This document shows positions 35,641 through 46,446 of a stretch of 64,000 nt of DNA, piece by piece; position 1 is the first letter of the stretch, and every line of letters begins with the position of its first letter. The notes below the pieces were generated by a model, which saw only the letters and a list, made by a program, of their open reading frames with translations, did not search any database and was not told where the DNA came from. The stretch lies in contig NC_092355.1 of NCBI RefSeq assembly GCF_963676685.1, positions 70,585,176 to 70,649,175 of the forward strand, read 5' to 3'. A program made the translations under genes and the position numbers. This DNA is from Mytilus edulis (Eukaryota; Mollusca; Bivalvia; Mytilida; Mytilidae).

Positions 35641-37394
35641 CTCGACTTTGTTTCATAAAACTGTATATTTGTTTTATTTTACGTATACATTTGCAGTATC
35701 TACTTTGCAAAAGAATTATGAAATATGTGTGTCCCTTTAAGTTGGTATGTAACTATAAATCATTTCGTGTAATATTAACCCATCATTTTAAAATGTGTGT
35801 ACTTATTTGTTATAGTTATCATTTTTCGGTGTCTGCCCTGTGGCTACGCCTTTCCATAATTTGCTAAGACTCGGGTTTTATGTGTTTTGTAATGTTCTAA
35901 ATACTAGAAAATCCCGGGGTTAACTGGATTTTTTCGGGTAAACTAAATAATATATTATGTTTACTCTAATCTTAAAGATAGAGAGTGATGAATTTCAAAT
36001 GCATACATAAAATAAACTCCCACTTTAAGTCCTTTAGAGTGCCTAAAATTTAAAGACGATTTTTGCAACTCAACATACAAATTAAATTATAAAAAATGTC
36101 TCACTAAGAGTTTTGGATAGTTCTACATATTTATGAAATTGCCATAAATTATGTCTTAAGTGGTTAAACTTTGAATCATATCACACATATTAATTTGGTA
36201 ATAATACATATACCTTAGTATAAACAAACATTTATATACAAGAAACATTGACTATTTAACTATTTTGTACATCAAATACTTTTCAAAGGTACTAGGATTA
36301 TAATTCAATACGCCAAAAAGTCATATTGTCCAGACAGGGAAAACACAGGTTTTTCCCACTAGCCTTTTTCCGCTCTGGTATAACTTTGCCAACCTTGCCT
36401 TAGACAGAATATGCACAGGCAGGACTTGACAGCTTTTTAATGCAGTAAGATCATATAGAGAAACTAATGTATTTTGTTAATAATAATTCAAATCACTGAT
36501 GCAGTAAAATTTGTACCGTGAGTGTTTAGTTAATATTGTAAAAATCCAGAAAAGCACATGGTACGCTTACCCTTTATAAATTGTTTTACTCATTATTATC
36601 ATACATTTAGGTCGGAAATCCTTGACCTTTCATTAAATCTTCGTCTTCGAAATATCTTTATAAATTACCTAGGTTGACGTCAAGACGGGATTATCATTAT
36701 TTTTCAGAAAGAAAAAAAAAATTCGGTTTATCCGATATTCTGATAAATATATCACAAAAACCTTGTCCAAGAATCTACAATGATTGTATCGTATGGTAAA
36801 ATGCCAATTTATGATTTTTAAATCATTATTTCAAATATAATATCAAGATATATTAAGATTTCTGACAAATGGAATATACCTTGAAACAAACCTTTTACCT
36901 TTTAGATGAATTGTAAATTGAATACAGTGCATTTTATTCTGAATTTTATAAATCGTACTACTGAAATGAATAAGGTGCATTGACTTAAAGGTTTATTGTA
37001 TCAAATGGTCTATATGCTCTTCAAGTCAACTTACAAGCTTAACAGAGAGATCTTTGGGATTTATGATTTTTTTCTGAAGTCACACGTAACTGACAGAACT
37101 CATTCGGTAGGTTTTAATTCCTCATAAATACAAATTCCAGATGAAGCATTTTTATAGAATTATGCAGAATTGACATAATGACCGATGATTTCAATTGCAA
37201 ACACTTATCTGTGTCTAAGTGCTTGTAACTATTTAAATCCGTCCCATTTTATGAGTTTTGTTCCTGTGAGGACTATCGAGCTCCTGGATGTTTTTTTTTC
37301 ACTCACGGAATGACATCTGTAAATGAACTTGTCATTATCTAATTTTCTTTAAAAAAAAAACCACCACGTTGTACAGCACTTGGATGGTGTAAAA
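35641..37394. other. No gene seen
   Basis: AT-rich, one R3 scrap at 36280. A patch at 36330-36430 (AGGTTTTTCCCACTAGCC) is less AT-rich but unrecognised. Confidence 0.45.
36280..36320 (-). repeat. R3 scrap
   Basis: CAAAGGTACTAGGATTATAA then TTCAATACGCCA; it stops abruptly. Confidence 0.45.
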
Positions 37395-37640
37395 TAAAAA
37401 AAAAAGTGAACGGTGTAATAATGTATGGCATATGGTGCAATGGTAGAAGGTGTAGGGTGCTATGGTGTAAGGTGTAAGCGGAATGGTGTAAAGGTGTAGC
37501 GTGTATGGCAGCAGCTTCTCTGTGAACAAATCAGTGTAATGTGTAAGGTGTATGGTGCAAAGGTGTAACGTGTATAGTGTAATTGCACAGGGTGTACGGT
37601 GTAATGGTGAATTGTGTAATGACATATGGTGTTAGTGGGA
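37395..37640. repeat. Degenerate minisatellite of GGTGTAA/GGTGTATGGTGCAA words
   Basis: About thirty imperfect repeats of 7-15 bases (GGTGTAAGGTGTATGGTGCA type), broken once at 37510-37535. On the minus strand it reads as a Thr/Tyr/Leu/His-rich frame with no stops, which is an artefact of the repeat. Confidence 0.75.
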
Positions 37641-38027
37641 AGTTTACACGGTGTCTACTCATTTATCCAACTTTTAAAATAAGGTATTTTCATTTAGCCA
37701 ACTTATCATTTTTGTTAATTATGGGTTGTTTGTTTAGTAATAATAAGGTGTCTTTCTAAAATTGGCAGTAAAATTGTTCCTGTATGTTTTTATATTATTT
37801 AGAAAATATATATAAAATAGGCGATAGTAAACTTGTAACATTTTATTTTTAAATAAAATTGAGTATATCTCAAATAATAAATAAATGTTTCATCGATTAT
37901 ACAGAAGAAACCCACAAAAAAATCAGTGATATTTTTATATATTAACATTTTATGAAAGTAAATATGACTGTATTTATTATTTTTTTAAACTGTAGGTGCA
38001 AGTTATAACATAACAATACATGTGACA

Positions 38028-38205
38028 CCTGGGTTGCGTCCGATTCCTAACGGCTACATTACATATTTATGACTATTGAACGAGTAGCTAGCCTAGCTGC
38101 TATCAATATCTATGTAGCAGCTAGGCTAGCTACACGTTCAATAGTCATAAATCTACGTAGCATTATTTAGCTGCTACGAAATTGAACGCAACCCTCTTAA
38201 CTTTT
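38028..38205. mobile_element. R4 foldback element, copy 1
   Basis: Outer ends GGGTTGCGTCCGATT and TTGAACGCAACCC are inverted. Inside, two arms of about 37 bases (ATTTATGACTATTGAACG...) pair with one mismatch around a 14-base loop. Confidence 0.75.
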
Positions 38206-38311
38206 AATTGTGGAGCTGATTCAAGGTTATTACTAAATTAAACATTGTTCGTGTTCAGCATGTTTGCTAATCATTGCAAAAATCGAAACGTCTTTCACAA
38301 CTCAAGCCCAT

Positions 38312-38452
38312 GGTTGCGTTCAATATCGTAGCACTACGTAGCGGCTACGTAGCTGCTATTAATATCCATGTAGCAGCTAGTCAATAGCTACACGTTTAAT
38401 AGTCAAAATCTACGTAGCACTACGTAGCTGCTCCGATATTGAACTCAACCCA
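38312..38452. mobile_element. R4 foldback element, copy 2
   Basis: Starts GGTTGCGTTCAATATCGTAG, ends CTCCGATATTGAACTCAACC. Internal arms rich in CTACGTAG are more worn than in copy 1. Confidence 0.7.
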
Positions 38453-38483
38453 TATCTCCAAGTGTTAAAAAATAACAATATGT

Positions 38484-38777
38484 GACTGGGTTGCGTTCAA
38501 AATCGTAGCAGCTAAATAATACTACGTAGTGCTACGTAGATTTATGACTTTTGAACGTATAGCTAGCCTAACTGCTATCAATATCTACGTAGCACCTAGG
38601 CTAGCTATACGTTATATAAGCTTTGGATTTCAAATATTTTGGCCACGAGCATCACTGAAGAGACATGTATTGTCGAAATGCGCATCTGGTGCAAGAAAAT
38701 TGATACCGTTAATTTTATTTCAATAGTCATACATCTACATAGCCCTATGTAGCCGCTACGATATTGAGAGCAACCCA
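38484..38777. mobile_element. R4 foldback element, copy 3, split by an R6 insertion
   Basis: Ends GGGTTGCGTTCAAAATCG and CGATATTGAGAGCAACCC. The right arm is interrupted between about 38612 and 38729 by an R6 repeat (TTGTCGAAATGCGCATCTGG), after which the arm resumes at CAATAGTCATACATCTAC. Confidence 0.7.
38612..38729 (+). repeat. R6 repeat inserted in R4 copy 3
   Basis: Contains GCATCACTGAAGAGACATG, GCGCATCTGGTGCAAG and ACCGTTAATTTTATT, shared with 23495-23590 and 54105-54210. Confidence 0.6.
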
Positions 38778-39006
38778 GTACCCAGCAATCTTTCCAAAAC
38801 ATGTGGAGAATCAATGAATGAATGAACTCTTTTCTTATAAAACTACCGTGATTTCAGAGTTAAGCTCCTGTTATAGTATATATAGCCATTCAATCCAAAA
38901 TTTCATTATTGCACAAATGGCAAACGCACAAGTAAAAGTACAACTAATTTCTCATGCCATAGGTCACTACCTAGCAGTTGTAGGCTACATATATAGTGTT
39001 TATACC

Positions 39007-39150
39007 AGGGAAGCGTTCAATATCGTAGCTGCTACGTAGTGCTCCATAGATTTTTGTCTATTGAACGTGTAGCTAGCCTATAGTTTCTACATATAAATTG
39101 ATAGAAGCTATGGAGCAGCTACGTAGCTGCTACGATATTGAACACGACCC
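39007..39150. mobile_element. R4 foldback element, copy 4
   Basis: Ends GAAGCGTTCAATATCG and CGATATTGAACACGACCC; internal arms GTAGCTGCTACGTAGTGC and AGCAGCTACGTAGCTGCTAC. It abuts the FLYWCH remnant. Confidence 0.7.
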
Positions 39151-39296
39151 AAAAAACCGGGCAAAGATGCAGAACTTGTATACTGGAAATGTACAGAAAT
39201 AGACTGCCCTGGCATCGTAAACACCACAGATAATCCAGTTACCAAGAGATCACAACCACCCACCGTCACATGCAGATATCAAAGCCAACTTTGTGT
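39149..39296 (+). pseudogene. FLYWCH-type zinc-finger remnant, frameshifted
   Basis: The plus strand reads VYWKCTEIDCPG with Tyr-Trp at 39181-39186 and the paired cysteines at 39190-39192 and 39205-39207, then NTTDNPVTKRS. The histidines follow in a different frame from 39251: HNHPPSHADIKANF, then stops. The order YW-C-x4-C-...-H-x-H is the FLYWCH zinc finger, a domain frequent in animal genomes and near transposase-derived genes. The shift between the two halves equals a 2-nt loss or a 1-nt gain. Nothing continues the domain upstream: an R4 foldback ends almost exactly where the homology begins, so the 5' part may have been cut off. A pseudogene fragment is the best reading. Confidence 0.55.
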
Positions 39297-39299
39297 AGT

Positions 39300-40226
39300 A
39301 AAACGTATTCAACTAATATTTTGTCCCATTTGGATAATTTGGTCAGAACAACAGAAACAATTTAACCAAGAGGATCTATTACACAAAAAATGAACGAAGA
39401 GGATCTATTACACAAAAAAAAGCTCCATCTCATTGACAAATCTCTTCATGAATAAAAGTGCAACTAAAATTTTTTCTATCCAACTCACATTTTAATTAAT
39501 GGTTTATTTAATCTGGGTATAATTTTCAGTCTTATTTTTCACCTGTCATTCAACCCAAACTCTAATTGAAAAACCCGGTGTTCTTGATTACCTTTGATCT
39601 CATCTATCTAACTTTTTTTTTACCTGTACTACCTTTAATTTTAAAAAGTTTTATAAATGAGAATGAACCGTTTACACCATCTAAGGACTGTAAAGATCAT
39701 TAAAGATGTAGTTTTGATAATTGGTGTATTAGTTGAGAAATACACCGGAAAATTTAATTTTGTTTTTCTTCTCCAAAATAAAGTTTGTTCGTTGAATATA
39801 GAGGGACCTTACTACTGAAGTTAAATTGGATTAAGAATTATAATAGATATCCATATAAATGAATGCTTGTGTAACTTTCAAAATGCAATTCATGACATTT
39901 ATTCAATGTGTATCGGTTCAATTTTATCATTATTGAAACTAACATTTTGATGTTTATTATCATGATTAGATTCAGCTGATAAGACAACAAATATACTTTA
40001 AATGAAAGACTGGTTGATAAATAATTCTTTTTTTTCAAATAGGAAATTTAATGTAATAACAGTTACCGTAACAGTTCACTCGCAACAGATGCGCATTTCA
40101 CCGTTGTTTTGATGTAAGTATTTTAAATACTGTTATCTTATATGATATCGATAACTTAACACGCTATTTGTGCTTGATATATAATTCTCAAATAAGTAGT
40201 CCGTTCACATTACTATCTATAGCAAA
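39300..40226. other. 5' flank of the WSC gene
   Basis: An 18-base phrase, GAGGATCTATTACACAAA, is present twice in tandem (39371 and 39398). TATATAATT at about 40179 is a possible TATA box some 48 bases before the ATG; the start site is unknown. Confidence 0.35.
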
Positions 40227-42466
40227 ATGCGATCTTTAGTCGTTTTACTTTTGACATTACAAACCGTTCTCGTTTGCAGTTTAAGTGATGACTATTTTAG
40301 AAAATGGATGGGGTGGCAATGGAACGACAGACTGTCGAAGACGAATAAAATTTTGAAGGTTTTGAAGGATATTTCCAAAAAAATTGATTCTATTGAGTCT
40401 GATCAAGGGGATAAAAATGGTGAGACTCTACAAATGGATCATAAATTGTTGTGTATTTGTCATTATTATTGTTTTTGTTATAAAAATTGACACCATTGTT
40501 TCTTATTGTTTTTTGTTGATTCTTTGTTTCGTTTTCGTATTTTATTTGTAATTATATGGGGTATAGCTTTTTTGTTATTCAATTGTGTAAACATTATGTT
40601 TGAAATTTCTAATTCATAATTAATTAATTCATTTATTGTAATAGTAGTAATAATTACTAGTATTACAATAAGTGTGTTTCTTATCAACTTATACAATGTT
40701 ATTTAAAAACACGAAGGACAAATAAATAACTTACACAAAAATAAACTCATTATTCTCATTTCGTTTCAGGTTATATCGGATGCTTCCTAGATGATAGCAG
40801 TCGTCAGCTACCATATAACTATAAAAACTTAGGCGAAGGGATTAACTTGGCAAAGTGTCGGGAAAACTGCAAAGGTTACAAATACGTTGGCCTACAAGTA
40901 AGTTTAGAAATATGCTTAACAAAAATAGCATGACCAATATAAATGTACAGTTATTTACAGTATTCAAGTTTGGTAATACATATTGGTGTAGCGAGCTTGC
41001 CTAGCATGGTCGTTGGTTTGATCCAATGTCAAACTTATGATCCGAAAGGTGTGTATGTATTTCTTCTCCTACAATCTAGGACCAATATTACGAGTAAACA
41101 CTAGTCGGCTCGAAGTAAGAAGATTGTATCTGATAACGTTTCTTTTTGTGGAATAGAACTTTTTAATCCGTATAAGAGTGTTAGTCTAGTACAAAGAATG
41201 GACTATGTTATCGTAGGATATCATAGCCACTTTATTTTGTCTTAATTTGCATGTTTCTTAAACAACGATTTAACTGCCAATCCATCTGAAAATTTATTTA
41301 TATGTTTAACAGTATTTGGACTTTTATGTCATTTATTGTACATGCACACAAATTTTCACACACGATTAGCTATCAACAGATAGTTTATATTTCCAATATG
41401 TATTTGATCTATCAAGGTTCTATCGGGACGCTTCAAGTTTGTTAATACTTTTATGCGCAGCTTAATTTTTACATGTTTTTAAGTAGAAAACATAGGAAAT
41501 AAAAAAAACCAAAAAAAAAAAAAACCAAAAAGAAAACCAGAAGAATAAGATAGATTCGACGACTAATAGTTCAATTCATAAAATATTTTCAAAACGTTAA
41601 AATATATAAATATGTTAAACAGTATAGAGTACAGTGCTTTTGTGGAAACCGGCTGGAAAAGACAAGATATAAACAAAAACCAGAATCTGATTGCAACATG
41701 AGATGTCCAGGAGAACTGAGTAGGATATGTGGAAGTGCTGGTAGAAATTCTGTGTATCTAGGTATGAACCAAATTTAGACATATTCTAAATAAGATAAAA
41801 ATTGGAGTGTTACAAAAATGAAATATTAACATAATGAGAAAAATACCTAAACAATGAACAAGGATGCACAAAAAGTCATAATAGCCACTTGTAAAGCTTT
41901 TTATAGCAAAAAACTGAAAACCTGTGAAAAACCTACTAGACTCTATTTACAACATATAATTAATGTAGATGAACTCTTTAGACAGTACAAAAAACAATAA
42001 TGTTAAATGAAACAACCATAAAGCCCACCTATTTTACTCCGTGTTGAATGTGTGCCTTGGGCTGTTTTCTGCTCTTTGATCGAGTTGTTGTCTTTTTGAT
42101 ACATTCCCTGTTCTATTCTGAATTTTAAGTACAATGTACATTTACCATGTTAGCTTCATCTAAGTAAATTTTAAGATTAAAACACACATGTATTTATTTT
42201 TAACTGATAGGCATCATAAATAGGCGTATTCAAATCATTGGTATCTGATTAATCACAAGGGACTATATCACTTCAGTATTTAAGGGCATTCTAAGTAATG
42301 ATTGGAGTCAAACCTTTGAAAAATAATCTTATATTGTGTACTTAATATTTAATACTAAACCCAATTTTGTATGTTAAAATTGCATGATTTATCATGCTTA
42401 CATTGTTTAACATTTATAACAGTTACGTTATTTTAATACATTTTCTATATTTCAGTGCAACAATAG
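40227..42466 (+). CDS. Small secreted WSC-domain protein, four exons, complete
   Basis: Exons: E1 40227-40419 (donor GTGAGA), E2 40770-40897 (acceptor TTTCAG, donor GTAAGT), E3 41623-41761 (donor GTATGA), E4 from 42456 with stop TAG at 42464-42466. Phases agree throughout (1, 0, 1), giving 156 residues. Residues 1-19 or so are a signal peptide (MRSLVVLLLTLQTVLVCS). Residues about 25-62 are charged with heptad-like leucines and isoleucines (KILKVLKDISKKIDSI), probably a short coiled coil. Residues about 66-150 are one WSC domain: YIGCFLDD, AKCRENCKGYKYVGLQ, QCFCGNRL, DCNMRCPGE and RICGS supply the eight cysteines and the YxGLQ/CxCG signature. The WSC family is known as a secreted or cell-surface cysteine-rich module, in some proteins carbohydrate-binding. 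Ligand and role are not known here. AATAAA at 42518-42523 follows the stop. A minus-strand paralogue lies 4 kb downstream. Confidence 0.85.
42050..42125 (-). repeat. R5 end scrap in intron 3 of the WSC gene
   Basis: GTGCCTTGGGCTGTTTTCTG and GTTGTTGTCTTTTTGATACA. A similar scrap is at 17630-17705. Confidence 0.5.
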
Positions 42467-42517
42467 AGAAGCAAGAACGCAAAAGATCAGACGTTATAAC
42501 CAACCGCTTAACTATTA

Positions 42518-42523
42518 AATAAA
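42518..42523 (+). promoter_or_regulatory. Poly(A) signal AATAAA of the WSC gene
   Basis: 52 bases after the TAG stop, with a T-rich stretch about 25 bases further on. Confidence 0.65.
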
Positions 42524-42564
42524 ATGTCAAAATTTACACTCTATTTCTCTTTATTTGTAAAACT

Positions 42565-42800
42565 ATTGGTCCTACCGAATTACACTTATAACTAGGTGTA
42601 TACTAAATTAAGAAACACGACGGGTCCCACATGTGGATCAGCTTTTACTTACAATTCCGAACTACTGACAAGACCACCAATTTTGTGGTTGTGTACTATT
42701 GTTTGTTGGATTGTCATTTTCTTTTTTTGTTATGAGGTTTTGTCATGGTCAGTTTATTTTGTTTTAATTGTCATTAGTTGTAATGTCATTCATACAATTG
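42565..42800 (+). mobile_element. Worn PLE 3' tail, 43-kb copy
   Basis: GGTCCTACCGAATTACAC, then ACGACGGGTCCCACATGTGG and GTTGTGTACTATTGTTTG, ending in a worn GTCATGGTCAGTTTATTTTG. Begins right after the poly(A) site of the WSC gene. Its downstream flank (42850-43420) is related to that of the 52.8-kb copy. Confidence 0.45.
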
Positions 42801-43454
42801 TTTGTTTCCCTTTAGCAATGCACCTTTAATACCCCCCTTTAATGCGTTTTTATTTTATTCACGAAACCACTCGACTCTACAAAAATCAAAGTTACACGAC
42901 TAATGCGACTAAAATGATGTCTTATTCTACAATTTATCTTAAATCTTCCGGAGAAAGGTGAAAATAGCAAAACTTTTCAAGACAGATAAAATGGTATGCT
43001 GTATTTAAAAATGTTCAATAAGCAATGCACTAACTATTCATCAATTTCTATCTAATGTACAAGATATGCAATTTTTTTCATTGTTCAATACTACAACATT
43101 ACTATAACATTGACAACGAGCACAATGTCTTTCATATTTTGATTTTTAATTGTTTTATTTTTTGAAACGTCATAAAACATTCTGATAAAACAAAGGAGAA
43201 GCACAAGTAAAGTTTCACACGTTATCGTTTGGCATGACATTGATTTATCAGGATGTGATGGATGACGGAGTGTTGACGGATTGTTGAGTTATCAATAATC
43301 CATGACCTATAGCTTATTTTTCGTATTTGACGACTTCGTTGTCAGAGTGACAACCGTCAATTAATTATACTGACGGACTTTAATCACCTAATATACATTT
43401 TCGTGATTTATTTCAATCAAAACATGACTGATCTTCACCGTTTTGTGAATCATA

Positions 43455-44050
43455 AAATTGAGAATGGAAATTGGGAATGTGTCAAAGAGACAACAACCCG
43501 ACCAAATAAAAAACAACAGCAGAGGGTCACCAACAGGTCTTCAATGTAGCGAGAAATTCCCGCACCCGGAGGGGTCCTTCAGCTGGCCCCTAAACAAATA
43601 TATACTAGTCCAGTGATAATGAACGCCATACTAATTTCCAAATTGTACATAAGAAACTAAAATTAAAATAATACAAGACTAACAAAAGCCAGAGGCTCCT
43701 GACTTGGGACAGGCGCCAAAATGCGGCGGGGTTAAACATGTTTGTGAGATCTCAACCCTCACCCTATACCTCTAACCAATGTAGAAAAGTAAACGCATAA
43801 CAATACGCACATTAAAATTCAGTTCAAGAGAAGTCCGAGTCTGATGTCAGAAGATGTAACCAAAGACAATAAACAAAATGACAATAATACATAAATAACA
43901 ACAGACTACTAGCAGTTAACTGACATGCCAGCTCCAGACTTCAATTAAACTGACTAAAAGATTATGATTTCATCATATGAACGTCAGGCACAATCCTTCC
44001 CGTTAGGGGTTTAGTATCATACCATCATACATGTAACATATATGAGAAGT
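43455..44050 (+). repeat. R5, longest copy, about 600 bp
   Basis: AATGGAAATTGGGAATGTGT, ACAACAGCAGAGGGTCACCA, CTTCAGCTGGCCCCTAAACA, GAGGCTCCTGACTTGGGACA, GTCCGAGTCTGATGTCAGAA, then CCTTCCCGTTAGGGGTTTAG. Frames are closed throughout; a non-autonomous dispersed element. Confidence 0.7.
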
Positions 44051-44324
44051 GCTTTCCTTGTGTCTTTTTGTTAAGAAAAGGAAAATACCTAACTTACCAA
44101 AGCTTACTGGACATACCTTATACTTTTTTGTCACACGAAATGTTTACAAGAAATATGACACCTATCAGAGAATCAGATTGAATTTGGTCTTGACACATTA
44201 ATTTGGAATCCTACCCTCACTTGAATCAGTAGGATTCCGATGCGTTTCTATAGTGCACAGACTGACCAATGAAAATCTGAATGTGGTCATATAATTACTA
44301 AAGGTAAGAATAAGGCAACAGATA

Positions 44325-44790
44325 TTATAAGTACCCGGCCACGTCCACTTGTATTTTTGTCCATCTGATGAGTTAAGCCTTTTTTAACTGATTTTAATAG
44401 TTAGTTCTTATATTGTACTGTTATAACACTGTCCCAGGTTAGGGGGAGGGTTGGGATCCCGCTAACATGTTTAATTCCGCCACATTATTTATGTATGTAC
44501 CTGTCCCAAGTCAGGAGCCTGTAATTCAGTGGTTGTCGTTTGTTTATGTGTTATATATTTGTTTTTCTTTCATTTTTGTATATAAATAAGGCCGTTAGTT
44601 TTCTCGTTTGAAATGTTTTACATTGTCTTATTGGGGCCTTTTATAGCTGACTATACGGTATGGGCTTTGCTCATAGTTGAAGGCCGTACGGTGACCTATT
44701 GTTGTTAATGTCTCTGTCATTTTGGTCTCTTGTGAACAGTTGTCTCATTGGCAATCATACCACATCTTCTTTTTTGTATGATGTAGATAG
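44325..44790 (-). repeat. R1 copy, reverse orientation, the longest here
   Basis: ACTGTCCCAGGTTAGGGGGA, CCTGTCCCAAGTCAGGAGCC, GAAGGCCGTACGGTGACCTA and GGCAATCATACCACATCTTC: the reverse complement of the copy at 20.6 kb, with about 100 more bases. Confidence 0.75.
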
Positions 44791-45049
44791 AAGTTATCCT
44801 TTTAATCCACACAGTCACGGTATAAGCAAATGGGATTAATAAGCTATCAAACATGACACCGTCAATCTGTTATGACAACGCAATGTCAACAAATGATATT
44901 ATGAAATGCATTTTACGACAAATTAACAACTGCAACGCAAACGTATAACCATGTCGTTGCATGTGATTGCAGACAGACAGAAAATGTTTCCGGTGTGCCG
45001 CAATGCCACCCACCCACTGCAAAAGTAGAGTTTACACCGCATAATCAGT

Positions 45050-46440
45050 TAAACAGACAGAAAGTACTCGGTTCGACAAAGTAAACATTAGAATGTAGAA
45101 AACTAAACTGAAAAACAAACCTAATAGAAAATATTCCACTACGTCTTTATATATTAAGGAGTTGGTTACAAGCAGCTATTATATTAAGAACATGACCCTG
45201 AACGATATGACCTCGACACCATTTTATCTTTGGTGGACCTTTCACTTACAGTTCATGATTTACACTTATATATGTACACTCATTCATACACGTATGTCAA
45301 ATTCCAACGGGGAAATAACTTTCATACGGGGTCTCAGTTTGGCTTCGTTTAAAATTGACAGAAGCATCCTAACGAATTAACGAACAATTTGGAAAAATAA
45401 TAAATTTGTCGATTTCGTTTACGGTTGCGAAGAAGATGCTCACCACAACCATGTATAATTGACCTTGTGCATGGATAATATAACAGTAAATTGATACACG
45501 TATTTAACTTTGTGTGTATTGAAAGAACAGAATGCTGTAGAGTGAGCATAATGTAATAACTATGTCACCCTGTACTCAGAACATTGATGGTATCTCTTAC
45601 AGTCAATGCAGTATCAAACACACAAAAGACTTAAATACTCGTTAGGAATGAAAGGACAGTTTATGATACACGAAACTTGGTTTCAGTGATTGTTTTTTTA
45701 TATCTCCAACTTATCGTGCTAATAAAGAAATACTTCTCATTATTCAGATAAGATGATATGAATAACATGAGTAAACAACAAAGAAAACGCAATTTAAAGA
45801 CAAAATGAAAACAAGCAATCCGATTTATACAGTGATCTTCTTCAATCCTTGTATATCAATAATTTTAGTATACATATACAACAACATTAAAGTATTATCA
45901 TTTTATTTTGATATTGATCACTGTTTTTGTTCTGCATTTCTCTTTTAGATTACGGTTTTACTGAAAAACAAATATTTATATGTATTAGGATTGATAATTA
46001 ATAAAAAATGAAAAAAAAAATCAATGTTTGTTTCTATAAATTAATGACGTGTTCTTTAAGAGTCATCGTACTGATGTTTGAAGCAATCAGAACGCCGATA
46101 AACAGTCATGTTCCTATAATGCAATGCAAGTTCAGATTTGAACTATTTAAATGTTTTTATCAATGAAAATTGAACATAATATACATGGAATTTAAAAGAT
46201 AAACATAAAGGTTACAGCTTTACATGCGTTATTGGTTTTGTTTATCATGACAAGCCGTAAAGTTACCTTTTGTCGCTTACACCCTGATGATTTAGTATCT
46301 GGTGGATAGTTTTTCTCACTTAAAATCATGTCATATCTGGATGCAGGATATTTAAAAAAAAAGTTATTTCTAATTTCTTATTTATATCATACAATTCTGT
46401 AAAATAAAATTATTGATGTACACACTTTTCATTTTGCTTT
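45050..46440. other. Between the convergent WSC genes, no clear exon
   Basis: No repeat word recognised in most of it. A minus-strand terminal exon for the WSC paralogue is expected here but not settled. Confidence 0.4.
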
Positions 46441-46446
46441 AGTTAC

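Noticed and set aside
37335..37625. 96-codon minus-strand frame rich in TLH/YT
   Set aside because: Translation of the GGTGTAA minisatellite; no constraint visible.
46063..46070. Terminal exon of the inverted WSC gene (V-R-stop)
   Set aside because: Only an AG and a stop in phase; no poly(A) signal in the right place and no homology to the other gene's last exon.
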